The translations under genes and the position numbers were made by a program. This document shows positions 51,055-60,751 of a stretch of 64,000 bases of DNA, piece by piece; within the stretch, counting starts at the first letter, position 1; every line of letters begins with the position of its first letter. This stretch comes from Pseudophaeobacter sp965641885. Its GTDB lineage: Bacteria > Pseudomonadota > Alphaproteobacteria > Rhodobacterales > Rhodobacteraceae. The stretch lies in contig CBFFKJ010000002.1 in NCBI GenBank assembly GCA_965641885.1, positions 62,001-126,000 on the forward strand, written 5' to 3'. Below the pieces are notes generated by a model, which saw only the letters and a list, made by a program, of their open reading frames with translations, was not told where the DNA came from and ran no database searches.

Positions 51055-53781
51055 CTAGTCATCAAAACTGTAAGAGAACGCCCCATCCGTCACGCCAATC
51101 TCTACCTTGGCGATCTCCTGCCCCTGCATCAGGCGGCGCAGGAATTCGTTAGAGATATCAGGCAGCATAGAATTGGTGACGATGGCATCAATCATGCGGC
51201 CACCGCTTTCCAGCTCCTGGCACTGCTCGACAATCTTGTCGACCACCGCATCGGTATAGGAGAAGGGCACGCTGTGCGCCTCTTCCACCCGCTTTTTGAT
51301 CCGGCCCAGCTGAAGTCTGGTGATTTTGCCAATCATATCGGGGCTGAGCGGAAAATAAGGGATCGTGACCAAACGCCCCAAAAGCGCCGCCGGGAATATC
51401 TTGAGCAATGGGTCGCGCAGCGCCTTGGCGATGCCTTCGGGCGCGGGCATCAGATCAGGGTCGGCGCACATGTCCATGATCATGTCAGAGCCGGCATTCG
51501 ACGTCAGCAGGATCAGGGTATTTTTGAAATCAATCACCCGGCCCTCGCCATCCTCCATCACGCCTTTGTCAAAGACCTGAAAAAAGACCTCGTGCACATC
51601 CGGGTGGGCCTTTTCGACCTCGTCCAGCAGCACCACGGAATAGGGTTTGCGCCGGACGGCCTCGGTCAGAACGCCGCCTTCGCCGTAGCCAACATAACCC
51701 GGAGGCGCGCCTTTCAGCGAGCTGACGGTATGAGCCTCTTGGTATTCCGACATATTGATGGTGATGACGTTTTGTTCGCCACCATACAAGACCTCGGCCA
51801 GCGCCAGCGCGGTCTCGGTTTTGCCGACCCCCGAGGTGCCCGCAAGCATAAAGACCCCGATGGGTTTGTTGGGATTGTCGAGCCCGGCGCGGCTGGTCTG
51901 GATCCGCTTTGAGATCATCTTCATCGCGTGATCCTGACCGATCACCCGTTTGGCCAAATGCTCTTCGAGATTCAAAATGGTGTCGAGCTCATCCTTGACC
52001 ATGCGACCGACCGGAATGCCGGTCCAGTCGCCCACCACAGATGCAATCGCCTGATGGTCGACAATGGGCAGGATCAAAGCACTGTCGTCCTGCAAAACCT
52101 CCAGTTCGGCATTTTTGTCCTTGAGCTGTTGCATCAGGGCTGCACGCTCTTCTGGCGAAAGCGGGCTTTCGACAGCGCCCTCCGATACGGTCTCTCCAGC
52201 ATCAGCCGAGGCGTCAACGGGCGCGGCCCCCTCCCGGAGTTTGGCGCGCAGGTCGAGGATCTCCTGCACAACCTGTTTTTCCTTATCCCAGCGCTCTGTC
52301 AGCCCGGCAAGGCGCGTTTCTTCAGCCGCCTTGGCCAGGGTGACCGCCTCGCGACGATCCCCGACATCATAGCCTGCGGTCTCGTCCCGGCCGATGATCT
52401 GCAACTCGGTCGTAAGGGCTTCAATCCGGCGTTGGCTGTCATCTACCTCAGCCGGAACCGCATGTTGGCTGACCGCCACGCGCGCGCAGGCGGTGTCCAG
52501 CAGACTGACGGATTTATCCGGCAGTTGCCGCGCCGGGATATAGCGCGCCGACAGGGTGACCGCCGCCTCGATCCCCTCGTCCAGCACCTGCACCCGGTGG
52601 TGCGCCTCCAGCATCGACGCAATGCCCCGCATCATCAGGATCGCCTTTGGCACCGAAGGCTCGTCAATCTTGACCACCTGAAAACGCCGGGTCAGGGCCG
52701 GGTCTTTTTCGATGTATTTCTTGTATTCCGCCCAGGTCGTGGCGCCGATGGTGCGCAGGGTGCCGCGCGCCAGCGCAGGTTTCAACAGATTGGCCGCATC
52801 GCCGGTGCCCGCAGCCCCCCCGGCCCCCACCAGGGTGTGCGTCTCATCAATGAACATCACGATGGGCTCGGCGCTGGCCTGCACCTCGTCAATGACCTGG
52901 CGCAGGCGGTTTTCAAATTCGCCCTTCATCGAGGCCCCGGCCTGCAACAGACCGATGTCCAACACCAGGAGCCGTACGTTTTGTAGTGCAGGTGGCACAT
53001 CGCCGCGCGCAATCCGCAAGGCAAAGCCTTCGACCACCGCCGTCTTGCCGACCCCTGCTTCACCGGTGAGGATGGGGTTGTTCTGCCGCCGCCGCATCAG
53101 GATATCCACGATCTGGCGGATCTCTTCGTCACGACCCACAATCGGGTCAATCTCACCATTGCGCGCCTGCTCGGTCAAATCGGTGCAGAACTGCTCCAGC
53201 GCCTCGCCCTTGCCCATGGCGCCGGGGGCCATGGCACCCGAAGCTTCGCCCGGCTCAGCACCGCCGCCGCTGACGCTGCTGCCATCCTGCGCCGACATTG
53301 CCGCCTCGGGTGAGCCATCTGTGGCCGCTACAAAATTATCCGCCAGATCATCAGCGCCAATCCGGGCCAGTTCAGGGGACATTGAGGCCAGGATATTGCG
53401 CAGGGCCGGCGTCTTCAGCATGCCCAACAGCAGATAGCCGCTGCGCACCTGATTGGCGGAATACAGCAGCGAGCCCCAGACCCAGCCGCGCTCCATCGCG
53501 TCCATCAAATGGTCACTCAGGTCTGAGATCGCCGAGGCGCCGCGCGGCAGCATATCCAGGGCCCGGGTCAGCTCACTGGCGATCTTGCCTGTGTCGAGAT
53601 CGTAATGCGCGATGATGCGATGCAGATCACTGTCCTGCTGCGCCAGCAGCTGATGCATCCAGTGAACCAGCTCGACATAGGGATTGCCGCGCATCTTGCA
53701 AAACACGGTGGCCCCTTCGACGGCCTGATAGCCCAGTTTGTTGAGCTTGCCAAATAGCGCTACACGGCTGATCTCGGTCAT
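51055..53781 (-). CDS. clpV: T6SS ATPase ClpV (TssH)
   Basis: A 908-residue Clp/Hsp100 AAA+ ATPase that disassembles contracted sheaths. N-terminal Clp-N domain (about 1-150), a Gly/Ala-rich linker, first AAA+ domain with Walker A GEAGVGKT (240-247) and Walker B IVMFIDETHTLVG, a coiled middle region (about 430-560, with an insertion rich in Ala/Glu), and second AAA+ domain with GTSGVGKTE and VVLLDEVEKAHPD. The linker spacing and T6SS context separate it from ClpB. It would act on the TssB/TssC sheath and possibly on the TssB domain of the fusion protein. Confidence 0.96.
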   Translation of the reverse strand: MTEISRVALFGKLNKLGYQAVEGATVFCKMRGNPYVELVHWMHQLLAQQDSDLHRIIAHYDLDTGKIASELTRALDMLPRGASAISDLSDHLMDAMERGWVWGSLLYSANQVRSGYLLLGMLKTPALRNILASMSPELARIGADDLADNFVAATDGSPEAAMSAQDGSSVSGGGAEPGEASGAMAPGAMGKGEALEQFCTDLTEQARNGEIDPIVGRDEEIRQIVDILMRRRQNNPILTGEAGVGKTAVVEGFALRIARGDVPPALQNVRLLVLDIGLLQAGASMKGEFENRLRQVIDEVQASAEPIVMFIDETHTLVGAGGAAGTGDAANLLKPALARGTLRTIGATTWAEYKKYIEKDPALTRRFQVVKIDEPSVPKAILMMRGIASMLEAHHRVQVLDEGIEAAVTLSARYIPARQLPDKSVSLLDTACARVAVSQHAVPAEVDDSQRRIEALTTELQIIGRDETAGYDVGDRREAVTLAKAAEETRLAGLTERWDKEKQVVQEILDLRAKLREGAAPVDASADAGETVSEGAVESPLSPEERAALMQQLKDKNAELEVLQDDSALILPIVDHQAIASVVGDWTGIPVGRMVKDELDTILNLEEHLAKRVIGQDHAMKMISKRIQTSRAGLDNPNKPIGVFMLAGTSGVGKTETALALAEVLYGGEQNVITINMSEYQEAHTVSSLKGAPPGYVGYGEGGVLTEAVRRKPYSVVLLDEVEKAHPDVHEVFFQVFDKGVMEDGEGRVIDFKNTLILLTSNAGSDMIMDMCADPDLMPAPEGIAKALRDPLLKIFPAALLGRLVTIPYFPLSPDMIGKITRLQLGRIKKRVEEAHSVPFSYTDAVVDKIVEQCQELESGGRMIDAIVTNSMLPDISNEFLRRLMQGQEIAKVEIGVTDGAFSYSFDD

Positions 53782-53808
53782 GTCACTTCGCTCCCTAAAG
53801 TCATTTTT

Positions 53809-54861
53809 TTAAGTCCCCGAGCTCAGGCCGGGGTACAGATACAAATCATCAACATCCGCTTGGTCCGCGTCCGGGTCAGTGCGGCTGCGGATCCAGCTGG
53901 TATGGCCAAGGCGGGTCATCCCCCCCAAGCTCGCCCTTGGGACCGCATCGCCCGCCAGAACCAGGTTCACATCCCAATCGAGGAAATCGCCCACGTAGCT
54001 GCGCACAGCCGAGCGCAGACGATCCAGCGCCGCCCCGCCCGGCAACAGACGCTCATACTCCTGCAGCGACAAAGGGCCGATGCGCAGGCGGAACTTGGCA
54101 GAGCGGCTCCAGACCTTTTCGCCCACGCTTGTAGTGTGACCCAGTCCAGACTGCCCTTGACCCAACTGACTCCGGCCCAGCTGCCAGCGATCATCCGGCT
54201 CCAGCTGCAGCCAGCTGCCAACGAACTCTTCCAGATGCACCGGCACCCGAAAGAAGTCAGACAGAATGGCCACAAGCCCGGCAGGCGTCTTGGTGCCCTG
54301 GCCCAGAATGCCGGCAAAATGCAGCTTGGCCAGGTCCGGCATCTCATCCCGGTCGCGCAGCCCTTTGCCGTGATAGCCCGCTAAGGCCGCAACCCTGTCG
54401 GCTATCGGATCCTCGTCGCGGTCAAAACTCACCGCCGGGGCGCCTTCGGTCCAGGCGCGATAGAGCAGCGACATCATCCGATGCGTCAGCATATCGGCAA
54501 AGCCCACCAGCGTCGGGTCGCGGTGGTTACGTTTGCGGTCGCGGGCGTATTCAGTCAGATGCAGCGGCAGCGGGCCTTGCGGGCCAAACAACCCAAAGAA
54601 CCGATTGGTGAGCCGCGCAGGCCCTTCTTTGGTTGCCGGGGTAAAATCCGCAATGGTTGAGGGCGGAAACGCCAGCTCAGCCTCCTGGCCCAGTCGCAAA
54701 GGATCCTCGCGCGGCCGACGGCTTTCGCCGAGGCGCGGATAGTCAGAATAATGCGCCTCCAATACCCGCATCGCCTGAAAAACATGGTGTTCTTCAGGTG
54801 CTTCGACCAACCGGTCAAAGAGACTCAGATCATCCGTCCCAGACCCTTTTGTGGTCGCCAT
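53809..54861 (-). CDS. tssG: T6SS baseplate protein TssG
   Basis: A 350-residue wedge component of the baseplate that binds TssF, TssE and TssK. Family landmarks are FQAMRVLEAHY near the start, LTNRFFGLFGPQGPLPLHLTEY, and FLDWDVNLVLAGDAVP near the C-terminus. Its start overlaps the tssF end by 37 nt, the usual arrangement for this pair. Confidence 0.94.
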   Translation of the reverse strand: MATTKGSGTDDLSLFDRLVEAPEEHHVFQAMRVLEAHYSDYPRLGESRRPREDPLRLGQEAELAFPPSTIADFTPATKEGPARLTNRFFGLFGPQGPLPLHLTEYARDRKRNHRDPTLVGFADMLTHRMMSLLYRAWTEGAPAVSFDRDEDPIADRVAALAGYHGKGLRDRDEMPDLAKLHFAGILGQGTKTPAGLVAILSDFFRVPVHLEEFVGSWLQLEPDDRWQLGRSQLGQGQSGLGHTTSVGEKVWSRSAKFRLRIGPLSLQEYERLLPGGAALDRLRSAVRSYVGDFLDWDVNLVLAGDAVPRASLGGMTRLGHTSWIRSRTDPDADQADVDDLYLYPGLSSGT

Positions 54862-56702
54862 CTGGCGATTTCCCCTCGTTTTTCGGTTGTCAGAACCGTT
54901 TCCGTGAATGAGTTGATGCTGGCGTAGCCGTGGAAAAACCGTTCCAGAACCGCTCCCAGCGCGTAGATATTGCTGCCTTCAAAAAAGCTCTCGTCAAAGC
55001 CGATGGAGATTTCCATGCCGCGCACCGCTGTTGACAGGATCTCGTCGCTCATCCGGCGCACGATGGGCCGGCTGCTGACTGAGACGATGCCTTCAAGCTG
55101 TTTTTCCGTGACCCGATTGCCCAATGGCGCGTAAAGTCCGACCAGCTCGCGCAGGGCTTCGGCGGCCTGGCCGCGACCGCTGTCGGCAATCGACACATAG
55201 TTGAGGCTGAGGTGCGAAATCAGCCGCCAGGCGGTGTCGCCCTGCCCCAATGAGGGATGTGGCCGTGTCGGAGAGATCGCAAGGCTGATCCGTTTCACCG
55301 GCCCGCCTTCGGGCAAATGAAAGACGTTCTCATTGCCCGTCGCCAGCAGCAGCGGCAAATCACGGTTGGTGCACAGCGCCTGCACTGCCAGTTGTTCGAG
55401 ATCCGCCCCATAGGGAGCCTGTCTACGATCCACCAGGGTCAGATAGACCTCAGAGCCCAGATAGGACGAGCGCACCCCGCGCAGACGTTCCTTTTCAGAG
55501 CGTTCCCGCATGCGGCGCTTCAGCGTGTAATAGGCCGGATGGCTTTCCCCGGATGCGGTAAAATCATCAGCCGAATAAAACGGGCGGAACTCAACATCAT
55601 CGGCCCCCTCGCCGCTGATGCCGGTCACTTTTTTGAGCGCGTAGATCTCAAAGTCGAGGCCCGCAGTGCGATTGGGAATGACCTGATGTTCGGTGTCGCG
55701 CGTGGTCAGGCGCACCCTGTCGCAGCGCTTTTCAAACAGGTTGACCGCAGGAATTGTATTGAGCTGGAAAACCTCGGGCATCACCACGGGTGCCACCTCG
55801 CGCATGCCTTCGCGCAGAGGGATATAGAGATCCACCTCAGCGCCCGCCGCCTGCTGCAATGCCGGGCGCAGGCCCTGCAGCTCAACAAAGCGAAACCGCT
55901 CTGGCATGGCAAAGAATTCCTGCAACAGGCGATAGCCGTCAAACACCCGCGCGGGCACCGGCAGCAATGCCTCTTCGCGCGAAAAGCCCTTTTGCACCAC
56001 ACGCCCCTCGGGCAGTGGCAGATGCCAGTCGGCACGCCGATCGGTGGAGCGCGCAACAATGCCCTGCACCTGGGTGCACAGCAGCTCTAGCAGGGGCCAG
56101 CTGTTGCCCGCCGCATTGCCGAGATAGATCTGCAGGCGGTCCATATCGAGATCCCGCAGCGCCTCGCCATCGGTGCGTTTCAGGCGCAGGCGAATACCGG
56201 CGCGGGCCTCATAGCCCGCAGCCACACCTGCCGCGACCAGATCGCCGCGCCCGTCGATATACTGCGCCTCGCTGATTTCAAGCGGCCAAAGGGTGAGGTC
56301 TGCTGCGGTACGAAACTCGCAAGGGTTCTGCTCTCCCTCGTGGAGGCGCGAGCGCAATACAGAGCCCCGTGGCATCAGATAGCCGCTCTTCACCGCAGAG
56401 TTGCTCGGGTCCGGCTCAAAAGACGCAATCATCATCGACGGCGTTGGCGCCAGATAATGCGGGTAGATGATTTCCAGCAGGTTGGAGGTGAAATTTGGAT
56501 ATTGCAGCTCAAGCTCAAGCTGCACCCGCGCCGACAGAAAGGCGACACCTTCCAGCAGGCGTTCCACATAGGGATCAAGAACCTCGACCCCCTCCATCCC
56601 AAGCCTTGAGGCGATCTTTGGGTAGGCGGCAGCAAATTCCGCACCCATATCGCGCAGGTAATTCAGCTCGGTTTCATAATGGCCCAGCAGACGGGTATCC
56701 AT
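54825..56702 (-). CDS. tssF: T6SS baseplate protein TssF
   Basis: A 625-residue TssF, the largest wedge protein. The N-terminal YETELNYLRDMGAEFAAAYP and RVQLELELQYPNFTSNLLEI are highly typical. It forms the wedge with TssG and TssE and contacts VgrG. Overlaps tssG by 37 nt; tssE ends right before its start. Confidence 0.95.
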   Translation of the reverse strand: MDTRLLGHYETELNYLRDMGAEFAAAYPKIASRLGMEGVEVLDPYVERLLEGVAFLSARVQLELELQYPNFTSNLLEIIYPHYLAPTPSMMIASFEPDPSNSAVKSGYLMPRGSVLRSRLHEGEQNPCEFRTAADLTLWPLEISEAQYIDGRGDLVAAGVAAGYEARAGIRLRLKRTDGEALRDLDMDRLQIYLGNAAGNSWPLLELLCTQVQGIVARSTDRRADWHLPLPEGRVVQKGFSREEALLPVPARVFDGYRLLQEFFAMPERFRFVELQGLRPALQQAAGAEVDLYIPLREGMREVAPVVMPEVFQLNTIPAVNLFEKRCDRVRLTTRDTEHQVIPNRTAGLDFEIYALKKVTGISGEGADDVEFRPFYSADDFTASGESHPAYYTLKRRMRERSEKERLRGVRSSYLGSEVYLTLVDRRQAPYGADLEQLAVQALCTNRDLPLLLATGNENVFHLPEGGPVKRISLAISPTRPHPSLGQGDTAWRLISHLSLNYVSIADSGRGQAAEALRELVGLYAPLGNRVTEKQLEGIVSVSSRPIVRRMSDEILSTAVRGMEISIGFDESFFEGSNIYALGAVLERFFHGYASINSFTETVLTTEKRGEIARWRPQKGLGRMI

Positions 56703-57200
56703 TCAGATGCCCCTTTCCATCTTGACCTCACCGGTGGTCACATCAACCTTGCTGCGCAGATAGAGCTCAAGCGGCATGGGTTGCGCCCACATGTCAGCGC
56801 GAATATCCAGGCCAATGGTCATGCCCGTCACCTCAACATCGCCAATCAACTGCACATCCACAGTGCCCTCAATGATGCGCGGCTCAAAACTAGTTACCGC
56901 CTGCTCAATTGACCGCCGGATCTTTTCGGCCTTTTCAGTCGTGGAATACTCGCCCGTCACCTCGCTCAGTCCGTAGTTCAGCACCGAGACGGCCGCAGAA
57001 GGGTAGCGATCAGCGTCAATCATCTGCCCGGCGTTGTGCGTGTTCAGCAACCAGGACAAGTCCCGCTGTATGATCTCGCGCAAGCGGTTCAGATCAATCA
57101 CCCGGCTGTCCCGGCTCTCCTTGCGATTCGTCGGCTCATTGTCGGTCAGCCTGTCCAACAGCGAAGGCTGCAGCCGCTCGGCGAGCATCTTGTCAGACAT
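56703..57200 (-). CDS. tssE: T6SS baseplate protein TssE (gp25-like)
   Basis: A protein of about 165 residues with the GPW/gp25 lysozyme-like fold, which starts sheath polymerisation on the baseplate. The family core is SVLNYGLSEVTGEYS, followed by RSIEQAVTSFEPRI. ATG 57200 is chosen because it overlaps the end of tagJ; the frame extends to 57221. Confidence 0.92.
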   Translation of the reverse strand: MSDKMLAERLQPSLLDRLTDNEPTNRKESRDSRVIDLNRLREIIQRDLSWLLNTHNAGQMIDADRYPSAAVSVLNYGLSEVTGEYSTTEKAEKIRRSIEQAVTSFEPRIIEGTVDVQLIGDVEVTGMTIGLDIRADMWAQPMPLELYLRSKVDVTTGEVKMERGI

Positions 57201-58005
57201 CGATGTCGCCTTCGGCATCAATCTGCAACAATCGGATATCCATCAGCGGATAGTCCTGCTCACCGATGGTCAAAAGCCGCTGGCCGAGCCCGGTATAGGC
57301 GCCGTCTCCGGCATCCTGCCAAAGGGTCGTGCGCGCCAGTTTTGCCGCCGCATCCGAGGCTTCGCTGCCCGGATAGCGCGTCGGGATCAGCACCGCCAGG
57401 GCGCCTTCATTTGCCAGCGTCAGGGTGCCGGCCATCCAGACCGTGTCGCGCAAATCGCTGGGCTCGTCGATTTCAAGCTTTTGGATCTGGGCAAAGGGCA
57501 GCCAGAAATACCGCCCGTTCAGGATCACCTCCAGAACCGGACCCAGACGCATATCCGCATCTGCAATCCACTCAAACCGCGTACCGTCGATGCTGCCCGC
57601 ACTGGTAGGAGCAGCAGCATAGGCCGCGTCCCGCAACTCTGCCGCCTGCGACGCATGCCCCCGCGCCAATAGTTTTTGCGCTTCGATCAGCTGCGCCAGC
57701 CAGGCCTCCGGCTCGCCCAAAATCAGCGGGTCTTTTTCACCCTTAAAAACCTTTTCGCGATACACCTCACAGAGGATGGCCTCGCGGTAGGCCTGCGCCA
57801 TGATCATGGCTGCGGGATCCAGTTCAGCACTGAGCCGCAGCTGCGCCACCGCACGTTTCCAGTCGCCCAGAATACAGAGCAGCTGAAACAGAAAAATCCG
57901 CAGCTTTGCGTTGGACGGGTCAGCACGCACCTTCTCCTGCAGGGCCAACAGAGCCTGGTTCGGATCACCAGCCCGCAAATGCTCTTCAGGGATCACAGGG
58001 CTCAT
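57193..58005 (-). CDS. tagJ: T6SS accessory protein TagJ (ImpE)
   Basis: About 270 residues of the ImpE/TagJ family: an N-terminal tetratricopeptide-like helical part (about 8-80; LRIFLFQLLCILGDWKRA) and a beta-rich C-terminal domain (FEWIADADMRLGPVLEVILNGRYFWLPF region). TagJ binds the N-terminal helix of TssB in systems where ClpV recognises the sheath differently. ATG 58005 has GGAG about 9 nt upstream; a GTG at 58011 is the alternative. It follows a strong terminator-like hairpin after hcp. Confidence 0.9.
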   Translation of the reverse strand: MSPVIPEEHLRAGDPNQALLALQEKVRADPSNAKLRIFLFQLLCILGDWKRAVAQLRLSAELDPAAMIMAQAYREAILCEVYREKVFKGEKDPLILGEPEAWLAQLIEAQKLLARGHASQAAELRDAAYAAAPTSAGSIDGTRFEWIADADMRLGPVLEVILNGRYFWLPFAQIQKLEIDEPSDLRDTVWMAGTLTLANEGALAVLIPTRYPGSEASDAAAKLARTTLWQDAGDGAYTGLGQRLLTIGEQDYPLMDIRLLQIDAEGDIDV

Positions 58006-58035
58006 GGTCACAACTCCGCCGTCTAAACAGGAAAA

Positions 58036-58070
58036 TCAAAAGAAACCCCGGGCGTGTGACACGCCCGGGG
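58036..58070 (-). terminator. Terminator or attenuator after hcp
   Basis: A 12-bp perfect inverted repeat, CCCCGGGCGTGT (58046-58057) and ACACGCCCGGGG (58059-58070), lies 9 nt after the hcp stop. On the transcribed minus strand it is followed by TTTCTTTTGATTTT. This is a strong intrinsic-terminator shape inside the T6SS array, so part of the transcripts should stop after hcp, leaving the downstream genes at lower levels. Confidence 0.8.
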
Positions 58071-58079
58071 AAGTGCAAA

Positions 58080-58583
58080 TCAATACTCGAATTTGCCGGT
58101 TTGAACATTCCATTGGAATACAACCGGGCTTTCCAGTTTACCAGACTTCTGGTTGGTCGATTTGTAGGTATGTTCAAGCGCCACATAGGCCAGCGACCAA
58201 GTCTCTTCCGGAATGCCATCTTCACTGGCAGAGATCGAATAGCTGTCGATCACCACATCCTTGAGCTTCCACTCGGAATAGGCCAGCAGACCCTCTGCCT
58301 GGGCGTCGCCAGAGCGGCACCAGTGCATGATGATTTCAGGACGGACCGTGCCGTTTGCCACCGATTTGGCAAGGTTGTTGGACGCTTTGCCCATTTGCGA
58401 CGTCAACTCGATCTTGCCGAAGTTGGAATTCGCATGCATCCGTTGCGACGACCCGAGATCGGTCATTTCAACGGCGCGTTCCACATTCCAGTTGGCAGAC
58501 TGAATCACGATCCAGTTCTTGTGCTTATCTTCCGTGGCATCGCCTGCGATGTCCGAAATCTCCAAAAACATATTTGCAGCCAT
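58080..58583 (-). CDS. hcp: T6SS tube protein Hcp (TssD)
   Basis: A 167-residue Hcp that stacks as hexameric rings to form the inner tube and is exported. Family features are MFLEISDIAGDATEDKHKNW at the start, then NFGKIELTSQMGKASNNLAK and IVIDSYSISASEDG-like central strands. No extension or fused toxin. It follows tssC by 54 nt and precedes an intrinsic terminator, in line with the large amount of Hcp needed. Confidence 0.95.
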   Translation of the reverse strand: MAANMFLEISDIAGDATEDKHKNWIVIQSANWNVERAVEMTDLGSSQRMHANSNFGKIELTSQMGKASNNLAKSVANGTVRPEIIMHWCRSGDAQAEGLLAYSEWKLKDVVIDSYSISASEDGIPEETWSLAYVALEHTYKSTNQKSGKLESPVVFQWNVQTGKFEY

Positions 58584-58637
58584 TTGCTATCCTTTCAAAC
58601 GTAACTGATTGACAAAAATTGAGGCCAGAGTGGTTCG

Positions 58638-60134
58638 TCAGCCTCCTTTTTCCGAGGGCAGTTTCGACACCAATCGAAGAGAGACCGACAGGCCTTCAAG
58701 CTGATAGTGCGGGCGCAGGAAGAATTTTGAGCTGTAATAACCCGGGTTGCCCTCGACCTCTTCAACCACCACTTCGGCAGCCGCCAGAGGTTTGCGCGCC
58801 TTTTCGTTTTCCGATGAAATATCGGCATTAAAATCAACATAATTGTTGATCCAGTTTTGCAGCCAGGACTCCATATCCTGACGGCTTTTGAACGACCCAA
58901 CCTTGTCGCGCACCATGCATTTCAGATAATGCGCAAAGCGGCAGGTGGCAAAAAGGTAAGGCAAACGCGCGCCAAGATTGGCATTGGCGGTTGCATCCGG
59001 GTCGTCGTATTCAGTGGGCTTGTGCAGCGACTGCGCCCCCATGAAGGTTGCCACATCGGTGTTCTTGCGGTGCAGCAGGGGCATCATGCCGTTCTTGGCA
59101 AGCTCCGCCTCGCGCCGGTCGTCGATGGCAATCTCGGTGGGGCATTTCTGATCCACACCGCCGTCGGTGGTCGGGAAGGTATGCGACGGCAGCTCTTCCA
59201 GGGTGCCGCCGCTTTCAACGCCGCGAATACGCGAGCACCAGCCATAGGATTTAAACGACCGGGTGATATTGGTCGCCATACCGTAGGCGGCATTGACCCA
59301 GGCGTATTTCTCACTATCGGCGCCTGATGTGTCCTCTTCAAAGGCAAACTCATCCACCGGATCCGTCTTGGAGCCATAGGGCATACGGCCCAGGAACCGT
59401 GGCATGGCAAGGCCGACGTATTTGGAATCCTCGCTTTCGCGCAGGCTGCGCCAACCGGCATATTCCGGGGTCTGAAAGATCTTGGTCAGATCGCGTGGAT
59501 TTGAAAGCTCGGACCAGCTGTCCATCTGAAACAGCGAAGGTTTGGCGCCGGTGATCAGTGGCGCATGCGCCGCCGCAGCGATCTTTGACATCTCGCCCAG
59601 CAGTTCGATGTCAGGTGGCGAGTGATCAAAATGGAAGTCGGCCACAAGCGAGCCATAAGGCTCTCCACCCAGCTGGCTGAATTCTTCGGTATAGAGCTTT
59701 TTGAAGATCGGTGACTGGTCCCAGGCGGTGCCTTTGAATTTCTTCAAAGTCTTGCCGAGTTCCTTTTTGGTGATCGGGATCACCCGGATCTTCAGCATCT
59801 CGTCGGTTTCGGTATTGTTGACCAGATAGTGCAGCCCGCGCCAGGCGCTTTCGAGCTGCTGGAATTCTTCGTTGTGCAGGATCAGGTTGACCTGCTCGGT
59901 CAGCTTTTTGTCGATCTCGGCCACGATGCTTTCGATCGAACGCAGCGCGTCATCGGAAATCAGCCCGGTATTGGCCAGCGCCTGTTCCGCGAGAGTCTTG
60001 ACCGCGCTTTCGACTGCCGTCTTGGCCTGGTCCGATTTGGGCCGGAATTCCTTTTGCAGCAAGCTTGCAAATTCATTGGAGCCAAAGGCGGATTCTGCCG
60101 GGGCGGCTTCGGTTTGGAGTTCTTGGTCTGCCAT
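58638..60134 (-). CDS. tssC: T6SS sheath large subunit TssC
   Basis: A 498-residue TssC (VipB), the main part of the contractile sheath. Landmarks are NEEFQQLESAWRGLHYLV, FDHSPPDIELLGEMSKIAAA, AMPRFLGRMPYGSKTDPVDE and the C-terminal LKCMVRDKVGSF and GYYSSKFFLRPHYQLEG. All domains are present, unlike the TssC-like part of the giant fusion. It starts 11 nt after tssB. Confidence 0.96.
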   Translation of the reverse strand: MADQELQTEAAPAESAFGSNEFASLLQKEFRPKSDQAKTAVESAVKTLAEQALANTGLISDDALRSIESIVAEIDKKLTEQVNLILHNEEFQQLESAWRGLHYLVNNTETDEMLKIRVIPITKKELGKTLKKFKGTAWDQSPIFKKLYTEEFSQLGGEPYGSLVADFHFDHSPPDIELLGEMSKIAAAAHAPLITGAKPSLFQMDSWSELSNPRDLTKIFQTPEYAGWRSLRESEDSKYVGLAMPRFLGRMPYGSKTDPVDEFAFEEDTSGADSEKYAWVNAAYGMATNITRSFKSYGWCSRIRGVESGGTLEELPSHTFPTTDGGVDQKCPTEIAIDDRREAELAKNGMMPLLHRKNTDVATFMGAQSLHKPTEYDDPDATANANLGARLPYLFATCRFAHYLKCMVRDKVGSFKSRQDMESWLQNWINNYVDFNADISSENEKARKPLAAAEVVVEEVEGNPGYYSSKFFLRPHYQLEGLSVSLRLVSKLPSEKGG

Positions 60135-60145
60135 CGTGTACCTCC

Positions 60146-60664
60146 TTATTCCGTATCACCACCGGCGTCGCCGCCGGGTTTGGGCTGGGCCGCCAGGGTC
60201 TTGAGCAGGCTTGGGTCCTGCATGATCTTCGAGATCAGATCCTCGGCCCCGGTCTTGCCGTCCATATAGGTCATCAGATTGCTGAGCTGGCTGCGGGCAT
60301 CCAACAGGGCGCGCAGCGGTTCAACCTTGGCCGCGATGGCTGCGGGTTTGAAATCATCCATGCTCTCAAAGGTGATATCCACCGCCATATTGCCCTCGCC
60401 TGTCAGCGTATTGGGCACGGTAAAGGCGGCGCGCGGCGCCATGGATTTCATCCGGCTGTCAAAATTGTCGACATCGATTTCCAGAAACTTTCGGTCCGCA
60501 ACGGAAGGCTGCTCAACCTCGGATTTGCCGGTCAGATCCGCCAGAACCCCCATAACAAAGGGGAGCTGAACCTTCTTCTCAGCGCCATATAGCTCCACAT
60601 CATACTCGATCTGGACCCGCGGTGCCCGATTGCGGGCAATGAACTTTTGTGAACTTCCAGCCAT
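60146..60664 (-). CDS. tssB: T6SS sheath small subunit TssB
   Basis: A 172-residue TssB (VipA), partner of TssC in the sheath. It has NRAPRVQIEYDVELYGAEKK, PFVMGVLADLTGK and VPNTLTGEG, all family standard. Its sequence is closely repeated at the N-terminus of the giant fusion (45992-50125), which differs mostly by conservative changes. ATG 60664 with a GGAG ribosome site. Confidence 0.95.
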   Translation of the reverse strand: MAGSSQKFIARNRAPRVQIEYDVELYGAEKKVQLPFVMGVLADLTGKSEVEQPSVADRKFLEIDVDNFDSRMKSMAPRAAFTVPNTLTGEGNMAVDITFESMDDFKPAAIAAKVEPLRALLDARSQLSNLMTYMDGKTGAEDLISKIMQDPSLLKTLAAQPKPGGDAGGDTE

Positions 60665-60751
60665 CTAGCTCTCCTTAAAATCGTATTTCAACCTGCCATA
60701 AAAATCCGCCACCAGGGCAAACCTTTACAGGTCAAGATCCCTTACCTGCCC

